Of a stretch of 64,000 bases of DNA, positions 18,300 through 27,533 are shown one piece after another. The notes beneath the pieces were generated by a model, which was not told the origin of the DNA, ran no database searches, and saw only the letters and a program-made list of their open reading frames with translations. Both the position numbers and the translations under genes were made by a program. This DNA is from JAHEDT01 sp963825615 (GTDB lineage Bacteria > Desulfobacterota > Desulfuromonadia > Desulfuromonadales > BM103): assembly GCA_963825615.1 (NCBI GenBank), contig CAWGTV010000008.1:186001-250000 (forward strand), read 5' to 3'. Each line of letters opens with the position of its first letter. Positions within the stretch are counted from its first letter, which is position 1.

Positions 18300-19331
18300 A
18301 TGTTTAGGAAGGGATCAGTATCCAGGGCGCCCTGGCTGGTCAAGCTCCTTCCCCTGTTACTGTTGCTTGGGGCATGTGCCACCGGAGCAATCAGGGAGAA
18401 GCAGTTGACACTACCAGTCATCGAAGGCGCTACTTCAGTCGGCTCAGAAGCCTGCCTGAATTGTCATGAAGGGATGGGCGCAGGGGTTCACTCGCGCTTG
18501 GCCGGTTTTGAGTACATGGGCGGCACCGAAGGGTGCGAAGCCTGCCACGGCGGTGGCAGCCTGCATGTCGACTCGGACGGCGACAAAATCCTCAAATTCG
18601 GCGAACTGCTGCCCGAAGAATCTGCAGCGGTTTGCGCCAAGTGTCACACCGACGGCAAGCTGATGGACTGGACGCACAGCCTGCATGCCCTCAGCGACGT
18701 GGGCTGCGGCGACTGTCATGCTATTCACGGCGGACAAAAAACCGCCCTCAAGAAGGCAGACCCCGAGCTCTGCTACTCCTGCCACCAGGAGCAGATGGCC
18801 AAGGCCAACTACCCTTCCCATCACCCGATAGCGGAAGGCAAGATGACCTGTGGTGACTGCCACAACCCCCATGGCGCTGGCGCCAATAGCCTGGCAACTG
18901 ACGAGCGCAGCAACGACCTGTGTCTCGACTGCCACAGCCGCTACCAGGGGCCGTTTGTCTTTGGGCATGCCCCGGTCGAGGACGACTGCACGATCTGTCA
19001 CGACCCGCACGGTTCGGTGGCCAACAACCTGCTGGTTCAGAACGAACCTTTCCTCTGCCTGCAGTGCCATGAAGGACACTTCCATATCCTGCGCAAAGGG
19101 TTTGATCCGGCATCCGGCGCGTATACTCCTGCTGGTGGGCGGGTAACTGCAAATCTGCCCAATGGTGTCCCTGCCGGAGCCGTCGACCCGGTGAAAGTCG
19201 ACGCAGCCAACCCGCACGGCGTTGAAGGCTGGCAAATGTCATTCGGCACGAAGTGCACTACCTGTCATCAGGTCGTTCATGGCAGTGATTTCCCGTCCCA
19301 ACCGCTCAGCGGCAACGGGCTGACCCGTTAA
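18300..19331 (+). CDS. DmsE/MtrA-family decaheme c-type cytochrome, lipoprotein
   Basis: This 343-residue protein has ten CXXCH heme-attachment motifs (CLNCH, CEACH, CAKCH, CGDCH, CYSCH, CGDCH, CLDCH, CTICH, CLQCH, CTTCH) spaced as in MtrA/DmsE. The N-terminus is a signal peptide with lipobox LGAC (Cys26), so it is probably exported and lipid-anchored; MtrA itself is not a lipoprotein. MtrA/DmsE cytochromes insert into an MtrB/DmsF-type barrel to carry electrons across the outer membrane. The partner barrel gene starts 17 bases downstream. GAAAGGAG precedes the ATG. No extracellular terminal cytochrome or reductase is encoded next to it. Confidence 0.93.
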   Translation: MFRKGSVSRAPWLVKLLPLLLLLGACATGAIREKQLTLPVIEGATSVGSEACLNCHEGMGAGVHSRLAGFEYMGGTEGCEACHGGGSLHVDSDGDKILKFGELLPEESAAVCAKCHTDGKLMDWTHSLHALSDVGCGDCHAIHGGQKTALKKADPELCYSCHQEQMAKANYPSHHPIAEGKMTCGDCHNPHGAGANSLATDERSNDLCLDCHSRYQGPFVFGHAPVEDDCTICHDPHGSVANNLLVQNEPFLCLQCHEGHFHILRKGFDPASGAYTPAGGRVTANLPNGVPAGAVDPVKVDAANPHGVEGWQMSFGTKCTTCHQVVHGSDFPSQPLSGNGLTR

Positions 19332-19348
19332 CTCTAGGAGGCAATAAA

Positions 19349-21640
19349 ATGAAGCACTATGTATCGATGCTTGCACTATTGTCCGTCCTGACTCTGGCGG
19401 CGACCTCCACGCTGGCAATGGCGGAAGAGAATTCCGCGCACCTCAGCGGCAGCATGGAAGTCGGCGCTTCGGGAGTGGACCTCAAGGACAACCCTGCCCG
19501 CGTCAATGAATACGTCAAATACCGTTCCAAAGATGACGGTGTGAACCTGGCCCCAAGTCTGAACCTCGAGTACGAGAACAAGGGGATCATGCTTGATGTC
19601 GAGAGCATTACCAGAGGTCGTCGCGACCAGAATCATTCTCTCGATCTCGACTATAACCGCATCTTCAGGCTCAACACTGACTACCAGGTGTTCGAGCACT
19701 GGACAGAACACGACAACCTGCAACATGTCGGCGCCACCATGGCGGGCGATATCGCTGGCGACCAACCGCGCGTGACCACGGATCTTACCGCCGGTCAGAT
19801 CGGCGTTCCGGGGGACAATCTTGCCGTCGCCAACGAGCGCTATTATCAGGAACTCAGCCATGATTACATCATTACCCACCGGGAGTGGGAAAATGAGGCC
19901 GACATCACAATCCCCTCTCTGCCGAACGTAACCTTTCACGCCGGCTACCGCATCGAAGAGCGTGAAGGCACGGAGCAGGCACGGACGCTGAGCAAATGCA
20001 ACCAGTGCCACGTGCAGGCCAACCCCGAGGACATCGATGAAAAAACCAAGGACTTGACCTTGGGCGTCACGGGCAAATTCGGCCTGATCACTATCGATTA
20101 TGAATACCTGTCGCGCGATTTTTCCGAAGACGGAGACGCTCCCTCTTATAACTACCTCAGCTCCGGGGCAAGCCATAACGGCGTATTGGACTCCGAGCAG
20201 CTGCTCTACTCCGGGTCCGAGATCTACAGCCAGACGCCCGATACGGAAAAAGACAGTCACACCGTGAAGGCCCGGCTTGACGCAAGCCGCGACTCATCCG
20301 TAACGGCGACCTACGTCAATGCGGAGATAGAATCCGACAAGAAGGGGGACTCTTCATATACCCTTAATAAAAACTCGCTCAAGAGTGACCTCGAGTCCTT
20401 CTTCCTGAAGGGGGCCACACGAATTGGCGGCTTGCGTCTGTCTATTCGTGGCGGGGCCTACACAATTGATGGCCCTAAATACACGGCCAACTACCCCGAA
20501 CTGGTCGGCTCAACCATCCTTGACCCGGCCCTCGGATACGACACAGCGACCGGCAATGTAACGTACAAATCTGCTGAAGATCGCGATGTTACGGAATTCG
20601 GCATTGACGGCGTCTACCGCCTGACCACCGGCACCACGTTGCGCCTGGGCTATGAATACGAAGAGATTGATCGTGACGAAGACGCGCTGGGCGACACGAA
20701 AACCAACACGTTTAACATCGCCGCCAACAGCCGCCTCAACAAGCAGTTCTCAGCCCGTATCAGCTACCAGTACCAGGACATCGACGAGCCCTTGCGTGGC
20801 GCCAACACCGGAATTTTGCAGAGTGCGGCCTACCAGGACCCCGCTTACCCCGGCATGGCCTATGATAATACCAGCAACTACCTCGGTGACCCGGGCAACA
20901 CCACCGGCGTCTTTTACTGGAACAGTGTCTACCCGAACCGGATGCTGGAGACCTCCATGGACCCGGAAGATGTCCATGAAATCAAATTTTCCTCGACCTG
21001 GACACCCGCGAGCAACATGGCGGCAACCTTCTTTGCCAGGGTTCGCAAGGAAGAAAACAACTCTGTCGACTACAAGCAAGACAGCTATGTCCCGGGAGTC
21101 TCCTTCTACTACGCGCCGAACGGCAAGATGAACCTGACGATGGCGTACACCTTCAGCAAGATGAAAACGGAGAACCAGATGTGCGTCGGCTGGTACCATG
21201 GCTGAGCGAACGGCGTCTCATCGACCCAGTTTGGGTCGTACTGCGATAAAGCTGAATACAACTCCGACGTTCACACCGTGGCACTTAATGCAAATTATCA
21301 GGCAACAGAGAAACTGCTCCTGAACGCAGGGTTTACCTACAATCATGCCAAAGACAACTGGGATTGGAACTTCGGCGATCGCCCACAGCTTGTATGGGCG
21401 GGTTCTGCCAAAAGTGCCTATGACAACACCAATGGCTACAACAACCTGATCGACAGCTACTCTGATCTTACTTATGAGCAGTACCAGACGACTGTCGGCG
21501 CGACCTACCAATTCACCGAGGCACTCTACGCATCGGCGTCTTTCACCTACGACGTTTTCAACTCTGATGAAGAATACGTTTACGGTGACGAGGATGGTAA
21601 AGCCTTTTACGGCTATACCGGAATTGGGTACCGCTTCTAA
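19349..21640 (+). CDS. MtrB/PioB-type outer-membrane beta-barrel with in-frame TGA (probable selenocysteine)
   Basis: The first 618 codons give a signal peptide (cleavage near AMAEE) and a long barrel of alternating strands typical of MtrB/PioB porins that sheath a decaheme cytochrome. Codon 619 is TGA (21203-21205). The same frame then continues for 144 codons without another stop, through further barrel strands to GYTGIGYRF. The terminal Phe is the usual outer-membrane assembly signal, and the 618-residue product would lack it. The TGA context is Cys612-VGWYHG-Sec619, with Cys632 after it. A hairpin resembling a bacterial SECIS begins 16 bases after the TGA. A CXXCH motif (CNQCH, about residue 217) is also present. 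Insertion of selenocysteine is inferred; a nonsense mutation is the alternative. Confidence 0.8.
21206..21245 (+). promoter_or_regulatory. SECIS-like hairpin after the in-frame TGA
   Basis: CGACCCA-GTT-TGGGTCG (21222-21238) is a perfect 7-bp stem. The apical loop starts 24 bases after the TGA and begins with G then U. Known bacterial SECIS elements place the loop about 16-37 bases after the UGA with a G in the first two loop positions. A weak lower stem (GGCGT with ACTGC around 21212-21243) may extend it. The match was found by eye. Confidence 0.6.
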
Positions 21641-21669
21641 GTAACTCTGCTGGGAAAAATTGTCACTGT

Positions 21670-21710
21670 AAAAAGCCCGGCTGGATAAATCCAGCCGGGC
21701 TTTTTATTTT
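21670..21710 (+). terminator. terminator of the cytochrome-porin operon
   Basis: AAAAAGCCCGGCTGG and CCAGCCGGGCTTTTT form a 15-bp stem with a 6-base loop, followed by ATTTT, 30 bases after the barrel's stop at 21640. Confidence 0.92.
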
Positions 21711-21790
21711 GACTTGCGGCAAGTCCTGTGCAGCAAAATCAAAATTTGCATCCAATAACACCTGCGTCCTTGCCGCCGGACCCCGAGCTC

Positions 21791-21827
21791 AAACAAAAGC
21801 CCCCACTGCAACCACAACGGGGGCTTG
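21791..21827 (-). terminator. terminator of the htrA/degP gene
   Basis: AAGCCCCC and GGGGGCTT form an 8-bp stem. On the minus strand it is followed by TTGTTT, 24 bases after the protease stop codon. Confidence 0.75.
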
Positions 21828-21850
21828 GGAAAGACTGAAGACACTGTTGT

Positions 21851-23245
21851 CTATTTCAAGGTCACCGTCGTGTAGAGCAACGTCGTCTTACGTTGAACCA
21901 GCAGGCGCAGCACCTTGCTGGCTGACATACGGCCGACGACCTCTTCAAAGACCTTGACGGAATTGACATCCTTGCCGTCTGCCTCCACGATCAGATCGCC
22001 AACCCGCAGGTTGGCCTCGGCCGCCGGCCCTTCAGGGTCAATCTTGGTAATCAGGATTCCCTGATCTCCTGAGAGACTGAAACGCTCCACCAGCTCAGGA
22101 GTCAGGTTTGCCGCAGTAATACCAAGGACCCCGCCATACCCTTTGTCACCTGCCACAACTGGCTGCTGCCCGTCATCCAGCTTGCCGATTGTCACCTGAA
22201 TCGTGCGCTCTTTGCCGTCACGGAAGATTGTGACCTTGACAATTTTATCAACGGGGGTTGCCGCCACCAGTCGCGGCAGGTCATTGAGTTCGTCCACGTG
22301 CTGGCCGTCATAAGTGAGGATAATGTCGCCGCGCTGCAGGCCAGCCTCTTCGGCCGGCGACCCCTTGACGATTTCGTTGATCAGTGCACCATGGGTGTTT
22401 GTCAGGCCAAAGGAAGTGGCCAGTTCCTCGTTCAGAGCCTGCACCGTCACCCCAAGCCAGCCACGGGTAACATGCCCTTCATCACGCAGCTGCGGAATGA
22501 TCTGCTTGGCCATATTGATCGGAATGGCAAAGCCGATCCCTTGGCCGCCGGCCACGATAGCGGTATTGATGCCGATGACCTCGCCTTGCACATTGAAAAG
22601 CGGCCCGCCGGAGTTGCCGGGATTGATCGACGCATCGGTCTGAATAAAATTATCATAAGGGCCAGCACCAATCACCCGCCCCTTGGCAGAGACGATGCCC
22701 ACAGTGACCGTCTGCTCCAGTCCGAAGGGGTTGCCGATCGCCATGACCCACTCACCGATCTTGATCTTGTCACTTTCGCCGAGTTTGGCAAAGGGGAGGC
22801 TTTCACCGGCATCAATCTTGATCAGTGCCAGATCAAGCTTGGGGTCAAGACCGCGCACTTCGCCGCTGAACTCCCGGCCGTCGGAGATCTTCACCTTGAT
22901 CTCATCGGCGCCGTCAACCACGTGATCATTGGTCAGTATGTAACCGTCTGCGGAGATGATAAAACCCGAGCCCAGCGAACGGGCCTTGCGGGTGGACTGG
23001 GGTGCATCGCGAAAGAAGCGGTCGAAAAATTCTTCGAAGGGATCCACTCCACCAGGAAACTTTGGCCCACGCAATGAAGGGTTTCGCGCAGCGACGGTTT
23101 TAGCCGTGCTGATATTGACAACCGCGGGCTTGAGCTGCTCCGCCAGGGCCACGAAGTCCGGCGGCTGGGCATGGGCGGGAAGGCTCCAGCAAAAGGCTAG
23201 GAGAACCATCAATAGGGGGAGATTCTGACGCCACATCCTAGTCAT
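21851..23245 (-). CDS. degP: DegP/HtrA-family periplasmic serine protease
   Basis: This 464-residue protein has a signal peptide (MTRMWRQNLPLL..., cleavage near AHA-Q). The chymotrypsin-like catalytic triad is His108 (NDHVV), Asp138 (DLALIK) and Ser212 (GNSGGPL). Two PDZ domains follow (about 265-350 and 370-455). DegP-type proteases degrade or refold damaged envelope proteins. A histidine kinase and response regulator gene lie directly upstream on the same strand, 102 bases away, so this may be an envelope-stress unit in which the two-component pair controls the protease. Confidence 0.95.
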   Translation of the reverse strand: MTRMWRQNLPLLMVLLAFCWSLPAHAQPPDFVALAEQLKPAVVNISTAKTVAARNPSLRGPKFPGGVDPFEEFFDRFFRDAPQSTRKARSLGSGFIISADGYILTNDHVVDGADEIKVKISDGREFSGEVRGLDPKLDLALIKIDAGESLPFAKLGESDKIKIGEWVMAIGNPFGLEQTVTVGIVSAKGRVIGAGPYDNFIQTDASINPGNSGGPLFNVQGEVIGINTAIVAGGQGIGFAIPINMAKQIIPQLRDEGHVTRGWLGVTVQALNEELATSFGLTNTHGALINEIVKGSPAEEAGLQRGDIILTYDGQHVDELNDLPRLVAATPVDKIVKVTIFRDGKERTIQVTIGKLDDGQQPVVAGDKGYGGVLGITAANLTPELVERFSLSGDQGILITKIDPEGPAAEANLRVGDLIVEADGKDVNSVKVFEEVVGRMSASKVLRLLVQRKTTLLYTTVTLK

Positions 23246-23347
23246 AGTTTCCTCCTTGGGATTTTTAACATAATGTAATAACCCCCTGGCGAGCTGTCAA
23301 TTGCCAGCGCCAAAGAAACTAAGTTCGGCTATCTGAAGAGGTGAGGA

Positions 23348-24808
23348 TTATTCAAGAATGGTCGTGCGCGGATGCTTGCCCTCTTCCGGGCCCTCGATCG
23401 GCAGACTTACAGAGAAGGAGCTCCCCTTTTTGACTTCGGAGGTCACCGTAATGCTGCCTCCGTGCGCCTCGGCTATCCACTTGACGATCGCCAAGCCAAG
23501 CCCCGTACCACCGTCCATGCGGTTGCGGGCCTTGTCGACACGGTAGAACCGGTCGAAGATGTGCGGCAGATGTTCTGCGGGGATACCGATCCCCGAATCA
23601 ATGATATCGACACAGGCAAAGCTATTGTCCATCGACAGGACAATCTCCAGATGGCCATTCTCGGGGGTGTACTTGATCGCGTTGGAAATCAGGTTAAGAA
23701 ACATCTGGCGCAGGCGCAGCTCGTCGCCGCGGATCCGAATTTCTTCTTTAACATTAAGCAGCAGCTGCACCTCGATCTGCTTGACTTCTGAGAGCAGGCG
23801 ACTCTGCAGGTAGAGCTCCTGTACTAGGTCGCTGAGACTGAGCTCCTTCATCTCCAGAGTCAGCTCGCCGACCTCACTCTTGGCCAGGGTCAGTAGACTC
23901 TCGATGATCCGTTCCATGCGATCTATCTCTTCCATGTTGGAGCGCAACATGTCCCGGAACTCCTCCGGGGTCTTGGCCCAGCGCAGGGTGACTTCTGTCT
24001 CGCCCCGCAGGATGGTGAGCGGCGTGCGCAGCTCATGGGACGCGTCGCCGGAAAACTGCCGGACACGGCGGAAGGACTTGTCCAGGCGGTCGAGCATCTG
24101 GTTTAGACAGGACACCATCTGGGCGAGCTCGTCCTGGTGATTGCCCAGAGGTAGGCGGCGGGACAATTTATCTGCGGTAATCCCCTGGGCCGCTTCGGTG
24201 ACTTCGATGATCGGTGCAATGGTGCGTTCTGCCAGCAGCCAGCAGCCAAGGCACAGCCAGAAGATGGCAAAGGGGCCGACCACCAGGTAGATCAGGCGCA
24301 ACTCCTCGATGGTCTTCTGCAGGGGACCGAGTTCCTGGCCAACCTGGGCGACACCGACCAACCGGCCATTATCAACCAGCGGATAGGAGAGGAGCCGCAA
24401 AAGGCCGCCGTCTTCCAGATCAACCGTTTCCAGGTGTTCGTGCAGCCAGCGAACCTGTTGCCGTGCAACCGGACCGAACGGCAGTTTGCGCTCGACGAGA
24501 TTGTCCGAGGTGCAGACCACCTGCAGGCTGGCATCGCGCAACAATAGGTAGCTCACCCAGTTTCTGCTGTGAATCAGCGTTTGCAGCCCTTCACAATCCA
24601 GAGGTTGGGAGGAGTCAGGGAGTATTTCTGTGCGGTGGCTGTCCAAGGTGCGTGCGACTTCCCTGACCTGGCGATCCACTTGCTCACGCAGGTTATGGGA
24701 AAAATAATGATACGAAAAAAGCGCACTGACTGCCAGGATGACAGCCAGTGTCATAGCGTACCAGAATGTCAGGCGAACCCGGATCGACCGTAGAGGTGAA
24801 ACGGACAA
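23348..24808 (-). CDS. membrane sensor histidine kinase
   Basis: This 486-residue kinase has two membrane segments (about 12-30 and 175-197) enclosing a periplasmic sensor region, then HAMP (about 200-250). The HisKA phospho-acceptor His is in DASHELRTPL (about 254-263), and the ATPase has N-box NLISNAIKYTP, G1 DSGIGIP and G2 GGTGLGLAI. The architecture resembles CusS/heavy-metal-type sensors. The signal is unknown; no metal-binding cluster is obvious in the sensor region. Its start lies 2 bases after the stop of the response regulator gene, so the two are co-transcribed. Confidence 0.92.
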   Translation of the reverse strand: MSVSPLRSIRVRLTFWYAMTLAVILAVSALFSYHYFSHNLREQVDRQVREVARTLDSHRTEILPDSSQPLDCEGLQTLIHSRNWVSYLLLRDASLQVVCTSDNLVERKLPFGPVARQQVRWLHEHLETVDLEDGGLLRLLSYPLVDNGRLVGVAQVGQELGPLQKTIEELRLIYLVVGPFAIFWLCLGCWLLAERTIAPIIEVTEAAQGITADKLSRRLPLGNHQDELAQMVSCLNQMLDRLDKSFRRVRQFSGDASHELRTPLTILRGETEVTLRWAKTPEEFRDMLRSNMEEIDRMERIIESLLTLAKSEVGELTLEMKELSLSDLVQELYLQSRLLSEVKQIEVQLLLNVKEEIRIRGDELRLRQMFLNLISNAIKYTPENGHLEIVLSMDNSFACVDIIDSGIGIPAEHLPHIFDRFYRVDKARNRMDGGTGLGLAIVKWIAEAHGGSITVTSEVKKGSSFSVSLPIEGPEEGKHPRTTILE

Positions 24809-24810
24809 GC

Positions 24811-25482
24811 CTACTCCTCCTTGAGAACGTACCCGATGCCGCGAACCGTATGAATCAGCCGCTTGGAAAAGTCGCGATCGACTTTCTTGCGCAGATAATT
24901 GACATAGACATCGATGATATTGGTGAAGGAATCAAAGGTGTAATCCCAGACATGTTCTGCAATCATGGTCCGGGTCAGGGTCGTCTCGGGGTTGCGCATG
25001 AAGAACTCCAGCAAGGCATATTCCTTGGCTGTAAGATCGATTTCCTGGTCACCACGCCAGACCTTGTGAGCCACCGGATCGAGCCGCAGATCCGCATAGG
25101 TGATCTCGGCACCACGCTCATGGGTACCGCGACGCGCCAGCGCCCGTACCCTGGCCAGCAACTCGGCGAATGCGAAGGGCTTGGTCAGGTAGTCGTCGCT
25201 GCCCGAATCGAGCCCGGCCACGATATCCTCAACCGTGTCCTTGGCCGTCAGACAGAGCACCGGGGTCACCACGCCTTTTTCCCGCAGCGCCTTGATTGCC
25301 TCAAGGCCACCCATCTTCGGCAGCATGACATCCATGAGGATGAGCTCGTAACTGTTCTGTGAGCCCAGCTCGACGCCCGATTCGCCGTCGTTGGCAACAT
25401 CAACGGAAAAACCTTCTCCTTCCAGACCACGCTGGATAAAACTAGCAACTTTCTTTTCGTCTTCCACCACAAGGATGCGCAT
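24811..25482 (-). CDS. OmpR/PhoB-family response regulator
   Basis: This 223-residue regulator has an N-terminal receiver with acidic pocket (VEDEK), phospho-acceptor Asp51 (LILMDVMLP) and conserved Lys (TKPF). The C-terminal winged helix (about 130-222) ends VRGIGYVL. It is the partner of the downstream histidine kinase. AAGGAGA lies 6 bases before ATG. Plausible targets are its own operon and the protease gene further downstream. Confidence 0.94.
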   Translation of the reverse strand: MRILVVEDEKKVASFIQRGLEGEGFSVDVANDGESGVELGSQNSYELILMDVMLPKMGGLEAIKALREKGVVTPVLCLTAKDTVEDIVAGLDSGSDDYLTKPFAFAELLARVRALARRGTHERGAEITYADLRLDPVAHKVWRGDQEIDLTAKEYALLEFFMRNPETTLTRTMIAEHVWDYTFDSFTNIIDVYVNYLRKKVDRDFSKRLIHTVRGIGYVLKEE

Positions 25483-25556
25483 GATGTTATCTCCTTTAAT
25501 CTCTGGTCGCTATGTGGTTTAAAGTGTTACAAATGATCGGCACAACCCGCTAAGGG

Positions 25557-26363
25557 CTATTTCAAACCCAAGCGGACGAGGACTTCATTAGCAGTTTCCT
25601 CAACCGCCTTGCTCGAAACGTCGACTACCACCCAAGGATGCTTGCGGAACAGTTTTTTAGCATGCTTCAACTCTTCTTCTATCTCTTCGTAATCGGCATA
25701 AGCCGCACGTGGGTCCTGTCCGAGGTTGCGCAAGCGCGCCGCACGAACTTCAACCAATCTCTGCGGATCAATGACCAGCGCCGCAATCCGTTTCGGATCG
25801 AGTTCGAAAAGCTGCTCGGGCGGATCAATCCCCTTGACCAGAGGAACATTGGCAACTTTCCAGCCCCTATGTGCCAGATAGATCGACAAAGGGGTCTTGC
25901 TGGTCCGCGAAATCCCGACCAGGACAATATCGGCCTGGTAAAGATTGCGGGGTTCCTGACCGTCGTCATGCTTGACGGTAAATTCAATGGCTTCGATGCG
26001 ACGAAAATAGGCTTCGTCAATCCCGTGCAAAAGCCCGGGGGTTTCTTTAGGCGAAAGGCCAAGGAAGTGGGCCACCTTCATCAGCAAGGGCGTCAGTAAA
26101 TCGATGTTGACCAGCCCCAAGCTGTCGCATTCATTATGAACCATTTGGGCAAGATCGCGGTTTACAATGGTGTAAACGACGAGGCCGCGGTTGCTGAGCG
26201 CTTCATCCAGGGCTTCGTAGACCTGGTTCTTAGTCCGCACATTATTAACGCGCGTCAAGCGAACCGGTTTATCGCGGAATTGCGTCAAGGCTGCCATGAC
26301 CATTTTTTCGGCGGTCTCGCCGGTTGCATCAGAAAGCAGGTAGATCGCCTGGGCAGTCGACAT
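25557..26363 (-). CDS. ppsR: PEP synthase regulatory protein (bifunctional kinase/pyrophosphorylase, DUF299)
   Basis: This family inactivates PEP synthase (or pyruvate, phosphate dikinase) by ADP-dependent phosphorylation and reactivates it by Pi-dependent dephosphorylation, setting the pyruvate/PEP balance. The P-loop-like GISRTSKTPLS (about residues 150-160) and the N-terminal YLLSDATGETAEKM are hallmarks. I chose the ATG at 26363; a GTG at 26366 is directly before it, and GAGGA lies 6 bases before the ATG. The target dikinase gene is not in the window. The next gene on the minus strand is the response regulator. Confidence 0.93.
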   Translation of the reverse strand: MSTAQAIYLLSDATGETAEKMVMAALTQFRDKPVRLTRVNNVRTKNQVYEALDEALSNRGLVVYTIVNRDLAQMVHNECDSLGLVNIDLLTPLLMKVAHFLGLSPKETPGLLHGIDEAYFRRIEAIEFTVKHDDGQEPRNLYQADIVLVGISRTSKTPLSIYLAHRGWKVANVPLVKGIDPPEQLFELDPKRIAALVIDPQRLVEVRAARLRNLGQDPRAAYADYEEIEEELKHAKKLFRKHPWVVVDVSSKAVEETANEVLVRLGLK

Positions 26364-26612
26364 CACAAATCCTCATGAAAATACCGGTGAAGTCTAACAG
26401 AATCTAATGAAAATGCAAACACCAATTCATTCTGCTACAGACTTTGCTATGGCAAATCAACGACTTCCATTGAAGCCGCGCGAACCATACAAGTTATTAT
26501 TTTAGATGTACGTTACAACTCTCATTAGACTTCAGGCCATTATTCCAGACCCCGTCCTTGCAGGTCAAGATTTTCTATTGCAATACCACACAATCTTCGT
26601 TAAACAACGTCC

Positions 26613-27533
26613 ATGACGAATAAATGGCTGGAAATGCGCCTTGCCGTACCAGACCAAGCGGTCGACCTGGTCTCTCAAACGTTGATGGATCTGGGCTGTA
26701 CAGGAGTGACTGCAGCGGAAAAGGTGCTGGACACTTTTGTCGTTCCCTCCCCGGAATCTCTCACAAACGATCCCGTTCTGCGAGCCTACTTCGTTTATCC
26801 GGAAAATGTGGCCGCACTCTATAAATCGATACAGCACGCCCTGTCAGATCTGGCCGGCATCTACCCAGAACTGGCCGATGTCCGGCTGGATTACCGGGCG
26901 CTGGCCGACCACGACTGGGCAAGCGACTGGCAGCAGCACTTTCCTCCCTTCAGAGTTGGCAAACGCCTGGTGATCTGTCCATCGTGGATCGAGTGGCAGG
27001 CATCGGCCGAAGAGGTTGTCCTGACCCTTGACCCCGGGCAGGCCTTTGGTACCGGCACCCATGCAACCACCAGCCTCTGTCTGGACGCCCTGGCCGAGCA
27101 CTTTGCCAGCGATCGACCGCCGCGGCGAGTTCTGGATGTCGGCACCGGATCCGGGATTCTTGCCATGGCTGCAGCAGCACTGGGTGCAGACGAGGTGATC
27201 GCCTGTGACATCGATCGTGACGCCTGCAGGGTCGCGACTGAGAATGTTGCGAAGAACCGGCTGGCAAAGGGGATCAGGATCACGGACGACCCCCTGGACA
27301 AGATCGTTGGGCGATACGATCTGGTGCTGGCCAACATCCTGGCGGCGGAGAACCTCCGCCTGGCGGCCGCACTGGAAGAACGTATTGCCCTGCAAGGACG
27401 CCTGGTCCTCTCGGGGATTCTGATCGAACAGGAGCAGCAGGTTCTTGACGGCTTCAACACCTTCCCGATGAGACTGCTCGGCACATTCCACCGTGACGAG
27501 TGGACCTGCATCGTCTACCAGCGCCATGAGTGA
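26613..27533 (+). CDS. prmA: ribosomal protein L11 methyltransferase
   Basis: PrmA trimethylates lysines and the N-terminus of ribosomal protein L11 using S-adenosylmethionine. The 306-residue protein has the small N-terminal L11-recognition domain, then DPGQAFGTGTHATT (about 140-153) and SAM motif I VLDVGTGSGILAM (about 172-184), with the catalytic-region motif ANILAAENL. No clear ribosome site precedes the ATG. The 249-base gap to the divergent ppsR holds the promoters for both, with nothing else recognised. The gene overlaps rsmE by 8 bases. Confidence 0.94.
   Translation: MTNKWLEMRLAVPDQAVDLVSQTLMDLGCTGVTAAEKVLDTFVVPSPESLTNDPVLRAYFVYPENVAALYKSIQHALSDLAGIYPELADVRLDYRALADHDWASDWQQHFPPFRVGKRLVICPSWIEWQASAEEVVLTLDPGQAFGTGTHATTSLCLDALAEHFASDRPPRRVLDVGTGSGILAMAAAALGADEVIACDIDRDACRVATENVAKNRLAKGIRITDDPLDKIVGRYDLVLANILAAENLRLAAALEERIALQGRLVLSGILIEQEQQVLDGFNTFPMRLLGTFHRDEWTCIVYQRHE

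Noticed and set aside
21203..21205. Plain nonsense mutation in the barrel gene
   Set aside because: Kept as the alternative, but the frame after it is fully open, codon use is normal, the C-terminal Phe is present and a SECIS-like hairpin follows.
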